From Fen-183 sp036504335 (GTDB lineage: Bacteria > Acidobacteriota > Thermoanaerobaculia > UBA5066): a stretch of 64,000 bases of DNA. Each line of letters begins with the position of its first letter. The first letter of the stretch is position 1. Location: assembly GCA_036504335.1 (NCBI GenBank), contig DASXVJ010000035.1, positions 124,001 through 188,000 on the forward strand, read 5' to 3'. The notes below the pieces were generated by a model, which saw only the letters and a list, made by a program, of their open reading frames with translations, searched no databases and was not told the origin of the DNA. Below, one piece after another: positions 1 through 8,229 of the stretch. The translations under genes were made by a program, and so were the position numbers.

Positions 1-272
1 TCGGCGCGCGCGCGTATGAGATTCCCGTTTCCTCCATCAAGTCCATGCTCGGGCACTGCCTGTGCTCGGCCGGCGCGATCGAGGCCGTGGCGACCGTGCG
101 CACGATCGAGACGGGCGTCGTGCCGCCTACGATCAACTGGGGCGAGCGCGACCCCGAGTGCGACCTCGACGTCGTCCCGAACGTCGCGCGCGAGGCCCGC
201 GTGCGCGTCGCCCTCTCGAACTCCTTCGCGTTCGGCGGCAACTCGACGGTCGTCGCCTTCGGGACCGCATGA
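1..272 (+). CDS. Beta-ketoacyl-ACP synthase (KAS II/FabF-like), C-terminal fragment
   Basis: This is the 3' end of a ketosynthase whose beginning lies before the window; the reading frame has codons starting at position 3. The visible 90 or so residues contain SSIKSMLGH followed by SAGAIEAV, the KAS active-site stretch with the second catalytic His, and end in the family's closing strand SNSFAFGGNSTVVAF. Enzymes of this family perform decarboxylative Claisen condensation of malonyl-ACP with an acyl chain in the cytoplasm. The gene is followed after 25 nt by a second, degenerate ketosynthase and then a thioesterase, so it probably supplies the catalytic half of a ketosynthase pair. The primary FabF of fatty acid synthesis is possible, but a pigment or polyketide role fits the neighbours better. 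Confidence 0.85.
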   Translation, partial: GARAYEIPVSSIKSMLGHCLCSAGAIEAVATVRTIETGVVPPTINWGERDPECDLDVVPNVAREARVRVALSNSFAFGGNSTVVAFGTA

Positions 273-297
273 AGTCCCCCGCCGTCGCCGAGCGAAC

Positions 298-1404
298 GTG
301 AAGCGGCCCGTCGTCGTCGTCACCGGAGCCAGCGCCGTCACGGCGCTCGGGCGTACGCTCGCCGAGACGCGCGCCGCCCTCGCGGCGGGCCGCTCCGCCG
401 TCGCGTCCATCGAGGGCCCCGGCGTCCCCGAGCGGGCGGAGCGCTCCCCCGCCGCGCGCATCGGCGCGTTCACCACCGAGCCCGAGCTCCCGAAGAGCAA
501 GGCGCGCCGCCTCGACCGCGGCAGCCAGTACGCGATGGTCGCGGCGCGGCAGTGTCTCGCGGACGCTCACTACGCGATGGCCGGACGCGAGGAGCGAACG
601 GGCATCCTCTTCGGCACGGGCTCGGCCGGCGCCGGGCCGCTCACGGAGTTCGAGCGGCAGATGGCCGAGTCGCCCGAGTCCGCGTCGCCGTTCCTCTTCC
701 CGAACACCGTCTCGAACGCTCCGGCCTCGCAGGCCGCGATCGAGATCGGCATCAAGGGCCCGAACGTCACGATCACCCAGAAGGACCCGGCCCCGCTGAA
801 CGCGCTCTTCTACGGTCGGATGCTGCTCGCCGACGGCCGCGCCGACGCGCTGATCGTGGGCGCGTCCGACGAGTGGAACCTCGACTACCACCTCGCCTAC
901 GAGCGCATCCACGCGACGCGCACGGCGACACGTGCCGGTTTCGTCCTGGGCGAGGGCGCGGCCGCGCTTCTCGTCGAGGACGCGGACGCGGCCCGCGCCC
1001 GCGGCGCCCAGCCGCTCGCGCGTGTCGCCTCCGTCGTGTCCCGCGGCGCGCCCGTCTCGCCGCAGCACCGGCGCGCCGATCCCGCGACGCTCGCGGCGGT
1101 CATGAACGCCGCGCTCGCGGAGGCCGGGGTCACCCCCCGTGACGTCGGCCTCGTCCACCTCTCGCGGAACGGCGTCCCGGCCACGGACGCCGCCGAGGAC
1201 GCGGCGCTCGCCGCCGTCTTCGGCCTCGCGCAACCGCCCGCCGTCGCGATCAAGGACGCGTTGGGGGAGAACCCGGCGATCGGCGCCATCCAGCTCGCTC
1301 TCGCCGCGGACGCGCTGCGTACGGCGCCCGGCCTCGGCGCGGTCCTCGTGAACGCGTTCGGCGCCGGCGGCAACTTCCTCGCGGCGGTCCTGACGGCGCC
1401 ATGA
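298..1404 (+). CDS. Ketosynthase-like protein lacking the catalytic triad (chain-length-factor-like)
   Basis: The 368-residue product, read from a GTG start, has the thiolase-fold ketosynthase pattern (start PVVVVTGASAVTALG, end LVNAFGAGGNF). The nucleophile region reads GPNVTITQKDPAPLNAL, with Asp163 where the active-site Cys should be. The usual HGTGT segment is replaced by HLSRNGVPATD, and the KSxxGH segment by KDALGENPAIGA, so the Cys-His-His triad is gone. In type II polyketide and aryl-polyene systems such proteins pair with an active ketosynthase and set chain length, and that is the inferred role here. The stop overlaps the ATG of the thioesterase gene (ATGA), so the two are translationally coupled. 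An upstream extension of the frame exists but overlaps the preceding gene and has no family similarity. Confidence 0.8.
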   Translation: MKRPVVVVTGASAVTALGRTLAETRAALAAGRSAVASIEGPGVPERAERSPAARIGAFTTEPELPKSKARRLDRGSQYAMVAARQCLADAHYAMAGREERTGILFGTGSAGAGPLTEFERQMAESPESASPFLFPNTVSNAPASQAAIEIGIKGPNVTITQKDPAPLNALFYGRMLLADGRADALIVGASDEWNLDYHLAYERIHATRTATRAGFVLGEGAAALLVEDADAARARGAQPLARVASVVSRGAPVSPQHRRADPATLAAVMNAALAEAGVTPRDVGLVHLSRNGVPATDAAEDAALAAVFGLAQPPAVAIKDALGENPAIGAIQLALAADALRTAPGLGAVLVNAFGAGGNFLAAVLTAP

Positions 1405-1868
1405 GCGACCGGGTCTTCTCCGTCGCGTTCGAGGTGCGGTTTCCCGAGGTGGACTCCTACGGAGTCGTCTGGCACGGCCACTACGTCCAGTACTTCGAGG
1501 TCGCGCGCAACGCGCTCTGCGCCGCGTTCGGCCTGACGCCGGCCGACGCGCTCGCGCACGGTTACAAGGTTCCGATCACGAAGGTGTCGATGGACCTGAA
1601 GCGCCCCGCGCGCCTCGACGACCGGCTCGCCGTCACCGCCCGCCTCGCGCCGCCCGAGACGGCGAAACTCGCGATGTCGTACGAGATCCGGCGGGAGACG
1701 ACCGGCGAGCTCCTCGCCTCCGGCGCAACGGAGCAGGTGATCCTCGACCCGTCCGGCCAGCTTCTGCTGACGTTTCCCGCACCCGTGAAGACGCTCGTCG
1801 CGCGCATCCTCGCGTTCCAGCGCGGCGAGGCGGAGCCGGACGCTTCGAAAATCCTCCCGCCGGCCTGA
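1401..1868 (+). CDS. Acyl-CoA/ACP thioesterase, hot-dog fold (4-hydroxybenzoyl-CoA thioesterase family)
   Basis: The 155-residue protein begins with the family signature VRFPEVDSYGVVWHGHYVQY, followed by FEVARN; the Asp in EVD is the usual catalytic residue of 4HBT/YbgC-type enzymes. Such enzymes hydrolyse acyl-CoA or acyl-ACP thioesters. It overlaps the degenerate ketosynthase by 4 nt and is probably co-transcribed with both ketosynthase genes, suggesting that it releases or proofreads their product. The gene ends 2 nt before the end of a convergent histidine kinase gene. Confidence 0.85.
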   Translation: MSDRVFSVAFEVRFPEVDSYGVVWHGHYVQYFEVARNALCAAFGLTPADALAHGYKVPITKVSMDLKRPARLDDRLAVTARLAPPETAKLAMSYEIRRETTGELLASGATEQVILDPSGQLLLTFPAPVKTLVARILAFQRGEAEPDASKILPPA

Positions 1869-1869
1869 G

Positions 1870-3231
1870 TCAGCCGCTCTTCGGGAACGTGGCCTCGGCG
1901 CGGGTCGGCTCGCCGGGGCGCGACGTGAGCGTCAGAGCGCCGCCGTGCGCCTTCACGATGCGCTCGGCGATCGGGAGGCCCAGCCCCGTGCCGGCGGGTT
2001 TCGTCGACACGAACAGCTTGAAGAGGTCCGCCGTCTTCGCGGGCGGGACGCCGGGCCCGCGGTCGGCGACGGAGAGGCGCCACTTCGCCCCGGCGTCCTC
2101 GACGCGCACGTCCACCTCGCGCGCGGACGCGCCCTCGGCCTCCACGGCGTCGAGCGCGTTCGCGACGAGGTTCAGGACGACCTGCCTCACGCGCGCAGGG
2201 TCGAGGCGCGCGGGAGCGCTGCCCGAATGCGGCGTGAACGCGAGCCGGATGGCGCGGCGCTCCGCCTCGGGCGCGAGGAAGGCGACGGCGTCCCCCGCCG
2301 CTTCGTTGAGGTCCGCGGGCACGGTGCTCAGCGGCGACGGACGCGCGTAGGAGAGGAAGTCCGCGAGGAGGCGCGACAGGCGCGTCGTCTCCTGCCGCGC
2401 GGCCTGCGCGAGCTCGGCCGGCGGCGGCCCGCCCGTGCGGGCGGCGTCGCGCAGCTGCTCCTCGAGGAGCTCGAGGTTCAGGCCCATCGCGTTCAGCGGG
2501 TTGCGGATCTCGTGCGCGAGGCCCGCCGCGACCTCGCCGAGCTCGGCGAGGCGTCCGGCCTCGACACGGGCCTCCTCCGCCCGCCGCGTCCTGCCGATGA
2601 GGAGGAGGACGGCGGCCGACGCGGCGGCGATCCCGAGCAGCGCGACGCTCGCCGCCGCGAACGTGCGCAGGTAGAGCTCGCGGCGCAGCTTCTCGACGCG
2701 CTCGGCGAGGACCCGGCGCGAGACGCCGAAGCGCAGGACGGCGAAGTCGCCGACCGGCACCTCGAGGTCGTACGGATTCGCTTCCGGGGCCTCGTAGCCC
2801 CAGCTGCGCGACGCCGTCCCGGGCTCGATGGGGCGGACGTCCAGCCGCTTCGAATCCTCGACGGCCGGGCGCGAGCGCTCGGGCACCGTCAGCGTGCCGT
2901 TGTACGAGTAAAGGACTTCCTTCTTCGCGTTGTCGAGGACCTCGACCTCCGCCAGAATCTGGCGCTCGGACACGCCCGCGCGCACGAGCCGGTCGATCTC
3001 CGTCACCTTGAGCTTCAGGAGGTACGGGTCGCCCGCGGAGCGCTCGGCGATCCCGCGCGCGAGCCGCTCCGCGTCGAGCCTCGTGTGCAGGATCGCGTCG
3101 TTCACGACGTCCTTCGACAGCGCCTTGAAGAGGAGATGCCCGAACAGCAGGACGGAGCCCGCCGTCAGCAGGCCGAGCGCCGCGAGGACGAGCGTGATGA
3201 GCCGCCGGAACCGGGCGTCGGAATCGGCCAC
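1870..3231 (-). CDS. Membrane sensor histidine kinase
   Basis: The 453-residue protein starts with GTG. It has transmembrane segments at about residues 12-34 and 190-212 flanking a periplasmic sensor of about 155 residues. A cytoplasmic HisKA domain follows, with phospho-acceptor His240 in LAHEIRNPLNAM, and then an HATPase domain with NLVANALDA (N box), DRGPGVPP (G1) and GTGLGLPI (G2). No response regulator lies next to it, so it is an orphan kinase whose partner is elsewhere. It resembles the NtrB/AtoS group that drives sigma-54 activators. It lies downstream of a large secreted-protein gene on the same strand, separated by a hairpin (3231-3258) that touches its start codon. Confidence 0.9.
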   Translation of the reverse strand: MADSDARFRRLITLVLAALGLLTAGSVLLFGHLLFKALSKDVVNDAILHTRLDAERLARGIAERSAGDPYLLKLKVTEIDRLVRAGVSERQILAEVEVLDNAKKEVLYSYNGTLTVPERSRPAVEDSKRLDVRPIEPGTASRSWGYEAPEANPYDLEVPVGDFAVLRFGVSRRVLAERVEKLRRELYLRTFAAASVALLGIAAASAAVLLLIGRTRRAEEARVEAGRLAELGEVAAGLAHEIRNPLNAMGLNLELLEEQLRDAARTGGPPPAELAQAARQETTRLSRLLADFLSYARPSPLSTVPADLNEAAGDAVAFLAPEAERRAIRLAFTPHSGSAPARLDPARVRQVVLNLVANALDAVEAEGASAREVDVRVEDAGAKWRLSVADRGPGVPPAKTADLFKLFVSTKPAGTGLGLPIAERIVKAHGGALTLTSRPGEPTRAEATFPKSG

Positions 3232-3258
3232 GGCCGGAGTCTAGCGGGACTCCGGCCG
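3231..3258 (-). terminator. Hairpin between secreted-protein gene and histidine kinase gene
   Basis: An 11-bp perfect inverted repeat (CGGCCGGAGTC at 3231-3241 with its complement at 3248-3258, loop of 6) begins 14 nt after the stop codon of the upstream gene on the minus strand. There is no T tract, so it may be a weak or Rho-assisted terminator. Its last base is the first base of the kinase GTG start, so it would also mask the kinase ribosome-binding region. Confidence 0.45.
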
Positions 3259-3272
3259 CTCCGATGACGCCG

Positions 3273-3890
3273 CTACTGGAAGTAGCCGTTCACGTCCAGG
3301 ATGAAATTGACCGTTCCGGCGGCGGAGTTGCTCACTTTGACCGTGCCGGAGCCATCGAGCGCGAGTTGCAGGATGGCGTTGTCGGCGCGAGTCTTTCCCG
3401 CGTTGAAGCTGATCGAAGACGTCCCCGTGGCGGCGCCGTCGCCGCGATAGATTGCGAGAGATCCTCCGGCGGACGGGTTCACGACGACCAGGTTTGCGGA
3501 GAGGGCGGCGGCACCCGAAGGAATTCCGCACGCGCCCGTCAGGGTGAACAGCCGGTCCGGGCTGCCTGAGGCGGCGAGCGCGGGTCCGCCGAGGGGGCCG
3601 GCCGGGTTCCTCGTGTCCACGATCCGGCAGGGCGTCACGCCGTAGAACTGAAGCGCGGAGCCGCCAGACGCAACCGTGACGCTTGCGCTCCCGGGGGTGG
3701 ACGCGCACGTTCCGGCGGTCACGACCACGCCGAGCGTGAGAGTCCCCGCCGTTCCGGCCGTGAAGGTGATCTGGTTCGTGTTCTGGCCCGAGGTGATCGT
3801 CCCGTTGGTGATCGACCAGGCGTAGGTGGCGCCGCCGACCGCCGGCACGCTCGCGATCCGGTTCGGCGAACCCGCTCCGACCGTCGTGGG
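3273..3890 (-). repeat. Duplicated C-terminal coding block, copy 1
   Basis: This stretch encodes the Ig-like domain from GSPNRIAS onward and the 'CRxxDTR...DVNGYFQ' module. The same order of domains, with clear protein and DNA similarity (for example TACTGGAAGTAGCCGTTCAC at the end), recurs at 6936-7552. Confidence 0.7.
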
Positions 3891-6833
3891 AGCCGTGATG
3901 ACCGGGGCGGCCGGGGCGGCGCCGACCGTGACCGTGATCGGCGAGCTCGGGTCGCTGGCACAGCCGCTCGCGTTCGAGACCACGACCGAGTACGCGGTCG
4001 TTGCCGCCGGGGACGCTGCCGGCGTGCAGCTGTTCGGATTGCTGAGGCCGGTCGCCGGCGTCCAGACGCAGGATGTTCCACCGGAACCCGTCAGGCCGAC
4101 GGACCCTCCGGGGCAGATCGCGCCGCCGCCCGAAGCCGCGGCGACGGGCCGCCCGCCATCGGAGTTGTCGATGAGCCCGGCGATGCTGAGGGTGTACGAG
4201 CCGCAGCCGGCAAAGCCGGCCGCGGCGGTGGCCGCGGCCTGCATCACGACGACGAGAGGCTGGCCGGCCGGAAGATCCACGCTGAACGTCACGGGTCCCG
4301 GTATCGGACTGGAGCCGCCGTCTCCGATGTAGTTCGTGCAGAGGCTGGTCGGGACGAACGTCGTGCTGTAGGCCGCCGGTGTCACGGCCAGCGCCCCGGT
4401 GCAACCGGACGTCGTCGCCGTGATCGTGATGCACCGGTTCGTCGGGGCCGCGTTCGGAATCGTCTTTGCATCGTAGAACCGTGCAAGTGCGTCGAACGGG
4501 CCGGGACAGGCCTTGCCGGCGCAGGTCGCGGGAATGCCGTTTCGCCCGAGGCGGCTCGTCTCGGTCGGGCCCGAGGTGGATACGCTGCCGTTGAGGACGA
4601 GCGGCACCGCGGCCGTGCAGGTGGGGAGGGTCAGGGGAATGACCTGCGTGCCGGCCGACGAGGTGACGCTCAGTGTCAGGGCGATGTCCGAACCGCAGAC
4701 GAGAGCCGCCGTCGTGGCCAGGGAGAACGGCGTCGCGCCGAACGCCTCGGCGGCGCGGGCGATGTTCGGGTAGGAAGCCGAGCCGGCGATGACCTCCACG
4801 CCCGGCGTCGAGGTCGTGAGGACGGCCGAGATCCCGGTCGCGCCCGTGCATCCGACGTTCGTGAGATCGACGCTCAGCTTGAAGCACTCGTTCCGGTTGA
4901 TGACGCCGTTGCCGTTTCCGGAGCTGTCGTCGATGGCCGTGCTCTTGACCGCAAGGCTCGCGTTCCCCGTCAGGGTGAAGTTACGGGTGGTCGTCGCGCC
5001 GTTCGTGATCGTCGCGGCCTGCGAGGCCGACGGCGTGCAGCCGGCGCCCGGATCGGTGGCCGTCGCGTTATAGAGGCCGGGCGGAAGGACGATCGTGTAG
5101 CGGCCCGTCGCGTCGCTGGCCCCGGAGTACCCCGCGTCGGTCAGGACCACGGCGTTCGCGATCGGGTTCCCTGCCCCGTCCTTCACGAGCCCGGTGAGCG
5201 TCCCGCGCGCGGGCGCCACGCAATTCGGGAAGCGGAACGACCCGATGCGCGTCCTCCAGTTGAACGATCCGTTCGCCGGCTGATACTGGTTGATGTACCA
5301 GAACGAGCAGCCGTCCCGGGGATCGACGGACATCTGGGTGTAGTCGCCCCAGCGGTTCAGGCCGCCGGTCTGCGCTCCGAGGCCGGCGAACATGCTGATC
5401 TCGCTGCCGAGAGTGCCCAGCGGGTCGAAGGTCTGGCGGCCCGTGATGTTGATCGAGGGAAACATCGTGGCGTCGGAGATGCTGTAGCCGGCCGCGATGT
5501 TTCCGACCTCGTCCATGGCGATGCTCGAGACCCAGCGATTTGCCGTCGTGGGGGCGTACGTCCCCTGCTGGAAGATCGTCGGGGTCGCCGCCGGGGTCCG
5601 GATCTCGTACCACCTGAAGGCGGCCTGGTTCGAGGGCGGGACGAGCGCATTGACGGTGTGCGACACGAGGATCGACTCGGTGGCGCCGACCTTGCGGTAG
5701 GCGGCCCGGAACATGAGCTGGCCCGTCAGGGAGTCGAGGGTCTGTGTCGTCCCCAGCTGCGGGATGCAGCTGCGGCTGAACCCGCAGAGGTTGGTGTTGT
5801 ACGAAGCCGTGGCGATGTCGGCTTTCCGGGTCACGGTCAGGGTCGGCGTCCCGCCCCACGTGGAGACCGCGGTCCAGAAGTGGAGGCCCGGCGCGGCCGT
5901 TCCGTCCCATTCCGGCGAGGCGGGAGCGAAGACGTAAGCGGAAGAGCCGGGCGGCGGCGGCGTGAGGCCGTCGAGATCGGCCACGAGGTGGCCGAAGACG
6001 TTTCCCGCCGGGTCGAGGTTCACGGACTGGAAGGCGGCCGGGAGCCCGGCCAGCATGCTCGCGCGGTCGAAGGCGTAGAGCGGCGCGCCGAGGAACGCCG
6101 TGCCCGCCGCGTTGAAGAGGTGGGCCGTCATGTAGTAGGCATCGGTCCACGTCGTCCACTTCGGGTAGTCCACGAAGTTCGTCGCGTCGGTCGGGAAGTC
6201 GTAGAGGTAGTAAGCCCCGAGCGGATCGCCGGTCTTCGACACGGCCACGCACTGGTGGGAGAAAGCCGGAGCCGGAGCCCCGACGACGAACTGCGTGAGA
6301 ACCCACCGGTCGGCCAGCCCGTCGTACTGGACGACGGGGTCGCCGTTGTTGAACGTGGAGCAGGCTCCGCCGAGGCTCGTGAAGAGAGTGTTGCCCGAGG
6401 CCGGTCCGTAGAGAATCGTGCCGGCCTTGTCATAGATCGCGAAGACGGTGTTGATCCATTCGACGAAATGATTCGGACCGACCCTGCCGCTGGAATCGGG
6501 CGGGGCGGATCCGTTCGCGGCCAGGCCATCGAAGTTGACGCCCGTCGCGTTCGGAGCGTTGACGCCCGGGGCCGACTGGAGAGCGCCGTCCCCCTGCCGG
6601 GCCGGAGCGGCGCCCGGGAGGGCGCCCTTGTACGGAAGCCACTTGCGGTCCCTGGGCTTGGCGGGATCCTGGGTCACTTGAATCGGAGGAATCTCACGGA
6701 GCGGAGGCGACAGAACGGGCGAGACCGGCGTTCCCACGACGGAATCTGAGACCTGGGCCGTTGCGGCGGCTGTCGAAAGCAGCAACGCACCGGCCATGAA
6801 CAGGAAACCAGCAGTCCGACATGTACCGGTCAT
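3273..6833 (-). CDS. Large secreted protein with carboxypeptidase-regulatory-like, Ig-like and 'CRxxDTR' C-terminal domains
   Basis: The 1186-residue product begins with a Sec signal peptide (hydrophobic core GFLFMAGALLLSTAAATA). The ATG at 6833 has a GGAGG six bases upstream and is preferred over an in-frame start 69 nt earlier. A first region of about 540 residues, rich in Trp, Tyr and Asn, is not recognised. A carboxypeptidase-regulatory-like domain follows (GLVKDGAGNPIANAVVLTDAG...GRYTIVLPPG), then unassigned beta-rich sequence, an Ig/PKD-like domain (ATYAWSITNGTITS), and a C-terminal module of about 125 residues starting FYGVTPCRIVDTRNP and ending DVNGYFQ. It is probably a cell-surface or extracellular protein. 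The last 200 or so residues recur in the neighbour at 6936-8216. No catalytic motif is visible. Confidence 0.75.
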   Translation of the reverse strand: MTGTCRTAGFLFMAGALLLSTAAATAQVSDSVVGTPVSPVLSPPLREIPPIQVTQDPAKPRDRKWLPYKGALPGAAPARQGDGALQSAPGVNAPNATGVNFDGLAANGSAPPDSSGRVGPNHFVEWINTVFAIYDKAGTILYGPASGNTLFTSLGGACSTFNNGDPVVQYDGLADRWVLTQFVVGAPAPAFSHQCVAVSKTGDPLGAYYLYDFPTDATNFVDYPKWTTWTDAYYMTAHLFNAAGTAFLGAPLYAFDRASMLAGLPAAFQSVNLDPAGNVFGHLVADLDGLTPPPPGSSAYVFAPASPEWDGTAAPGLHFWTAVSTWGGTPTLTVTRKADIATASYNTNLCGFSRSCIPQLGTTQTLDSLTGQLMFRAAYRKVGATESILVSHTVNALVPPSNQAAFRWYEIRTPAATPTIFQQGTYAPTTANRWVSSIAMDEVGNIAAGYSISDATMFPSINITGRQTFDPLGTLGSEISMFAGLGAQTGGLNRWGDYTQMSVDPRDGCSFWYINQYQPANGSFNWRTRIGSFRFPNCVAPARGTLTGLVKDGAGNPIANAVVLTDAGYSGASDATGRYTIVLPPGLYNATATDPGAGCTPSASQAATITNGATTTRNFTLTGNASLAVKSTAIDDSSGNGNGVINRNECFKLSVDLTNVGCTGATGISAVLTTSTPGVEVIAGSASYPNIARAAEAFGATPFSLATTAALVCGSDIALTLSVTSSAGTQVIPLTLPTCTAAVPLVLNGSVSTSGPTETSRLGRNGIPATCAGKACPGPFDALARFYDAKTIPNAAPTNRCITITATTSGCTGALAVTPAAYSTTFVPTSLCTNYIGDGGSSPIPGPVTFSVDLPAGQPLVVVMQAAATAAAGFAGCGSYTLSIAGLIDNSDGGRPVAAASGGGAICPGGSVGLTGSGGTSCVWTPATGLSNPNSCTPAASPAATTAYSVVVSNASGCASDPSSPITVTVGAAPAAPVITAPTTVGAGSPNRIASVPAVGGATYAWSITNGTITSGQNTNQITFTAGTAGTLTLGVVVTAGTCASTPGSASVTVASGGSALQFYGVTPCRIVDTRNPAGPLGGPALAASGSPDRLFTLTGACGIPSGAAALSANLVVVNPSAGGSLAIYRGDGAATGTSSISFNAGKTRADNAILQLALDGSGTVKVSNSAAGTVNFILDVNGYFQ

Positions 6834-6935
6834 GGAGCCTCCGGAAAACTTGATTCGACGATTTGACTGAACGAAGACTATCGCGCCCCGTCCAGGAGTC
6901 AACGTCTTCCGGTCGCCTCGATGTCCCCGCTGCGC

Positions 6936-7552
6936 TTACTGGAAGTAGCCGTTCACGTCGAGAACGAGATCAACGGTCCCGAGGGACGCGTTGTGCACCT
7001 TCACCGTTCCCGATCCGTCGAGCGCGAGTTGCAGCACCGCGTTGTTCGCGCGCGTCCGCCCGGGAGAGAAGTTGATCGTGCTCGTCCCCGGCAGGACGCC
7101 GTCACCTCGATAGATCGCGAGGTTTCCCGGCGCGAGCGGAGCCACCGCCGTGACGTTCGCGGACACGGCGGATGCGCCGGACGGAACGCCGCAAGCGCCG
7201 GCGAGCACGAACACCCGGTCCGCGCCGCCTGCCGCAAGTGCGGGACCGCCGGACGGACCGGCCGCGCCGCGCGTGTCGATCACCCGGCAGGGCGTCACCG
7301 CGTAGAACGGAACCGCGGAACCGGTCGACAGAACCGACACGTTCGCGAAACCGCCGCCCGCCGGACAGCCGCCGACCGTGACGCTCACGGTGAGCGTCAG
7401 CGGGATGCCTGCCGTGCCGGCCGTGAAGGACAGCTGGTTCGTCCCCTGCCCCCCCGTGATCGTGCCGTTCGTGATCGCCCAGACGTACGTCGCCCCGCCG
7501 ATCGGGACGATGCTCGCGATACGGTTCGGCGAGCCCGTCCCGACCTCCGAGG
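6936..7552 (-). repeat. Duplicated C-terminal coding block, copy 2
   Basis: This is the second copy of the block at 3273-3890, fused here to a different N-terminal domain. Shared landmarks include GSPNRIAS, GGATY.WAITNGTIT, NQLSFTAGTAG, PCRVIDTRG and the terminal DVNGYFQ. Confidence 0.7.
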
Positions 7553-8216
7553 GCGTGGTCACCACGAGGGAGGGCGGCGGCGGCGGACACCCGGCCCCGA
7601 GGATCACCGAGTCGATTCCGACGACGTCGGCGTTCGCCGCGCTGTTCGGGACCACGTGCCGGAACGCGATGCGGCCCGGGACCGGTCCCGCGCCGATTCC
7701 CGAGAGGGTGGCCGTGAAGAGAGTCCACGTGGTCGGGTAGCCGCCCGGAGTCAGCGCGGGGTTGACGGTGAGCAGAAGCGTCGTGAAATCCCCGACACTC
7801 GCGTCCGTGGCGCCGACGTTCGTGCTCGAGCCGTTCGTGCTCAGGCGGACCTCCAGCCGGTCCGCGGCCGGGGCGGAGGCCTCCGTCCGCGTGTAGAACG
7901 TGAGGACGACGCCGTCCTGAAGGCTCGTGAGCGCCGGCGTGATGAGCCAGTTGCTGATGTTTCCCCCGAACGTGGTCCCGTTCAGGTTTGCCGCGACGTA
8001 GCTGTTCACGGCGCCGGCCTGCGAGGAGAAGGCGGCCGTGTTCCCCTGGAACCAGCCCGTCGACCCCGCGGGGTTGCCGTTGTTCGTCATGACCCATCCG
8101 GCCGCCGCGAGGCCGGCGACCGAATCGAAGTTCTCCGAGAGGGGCTGGCCCGCCGCGGGACTCGAGAGGAACGCGGTCGCGGTCGCGAGAAGGAGGGACG
8201 AAGCGAAACGTCGCAT
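6936..8216 (-). CDS. Secreted protein with choice-of-anchor-J-like domain, Ig-like domain and 'CRxxDTR' module
   Basis: The 426-residue protein has a signal peptide (MRRFASSLLLATATAFLSSP). The N-terminal domain of about 180 residues resembles choice-of-anchor J/MAM-like domains (SENFDSVAGLAAAGWVMTNN ... NWLITPAL ... IAFRHVV). A Pro-rich linker (CPPPPPS) leads to the same Ig-like plus C-terminal module seen in the protein at 3273-6833. It probably acts at the cell surface or outside the cell, in adhesion or carbohydrate binding, but no substrate can be assigned. It ends 103 nt upstream of the paralogous gene and starts 13 nt after the stop of the metallopeptidase gene. Confidence 0.75.
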   Translation of the reverse strand: MRRFASSLLLATATAFLSSPAAGQPLSENFDSVAGLAAAGWVMTNNGNPAGSTGWFQGNTAAFSSQAGAVNSYVAANLNGTTFGGNISNWLITPALTSLQDGVVLTFYTRTEASAPAADRLEVRLSTNGSSTNVGATDASVGDFTTLLLTVNPALTPGGYPTTWTLFTATLSGIGAGPVPGRIAFRHVVPNSAANADVVGIDSVILGAGCPPPPPSLVVTTPSEVGTGSPNRIASIVPIGGATYVWAITNGTITGGQGTNQLSFTAGTAGIPLTLTVSVTVGGCPAGGGFANVSVLSTGSAVPFYAVTPCRVIDTRGAAGPSGGPALAAGGADRVFVLAGACGVPSGASAVSANVTAVAPLAPGNLAIYRGDGVLPGTSTINFSPGRTRANNAVLQLALDGSGTVKVHNASLGTVDLVLDVNGYFQ

Positions 8217-8229
8217 CTGGGCCTCCTTC

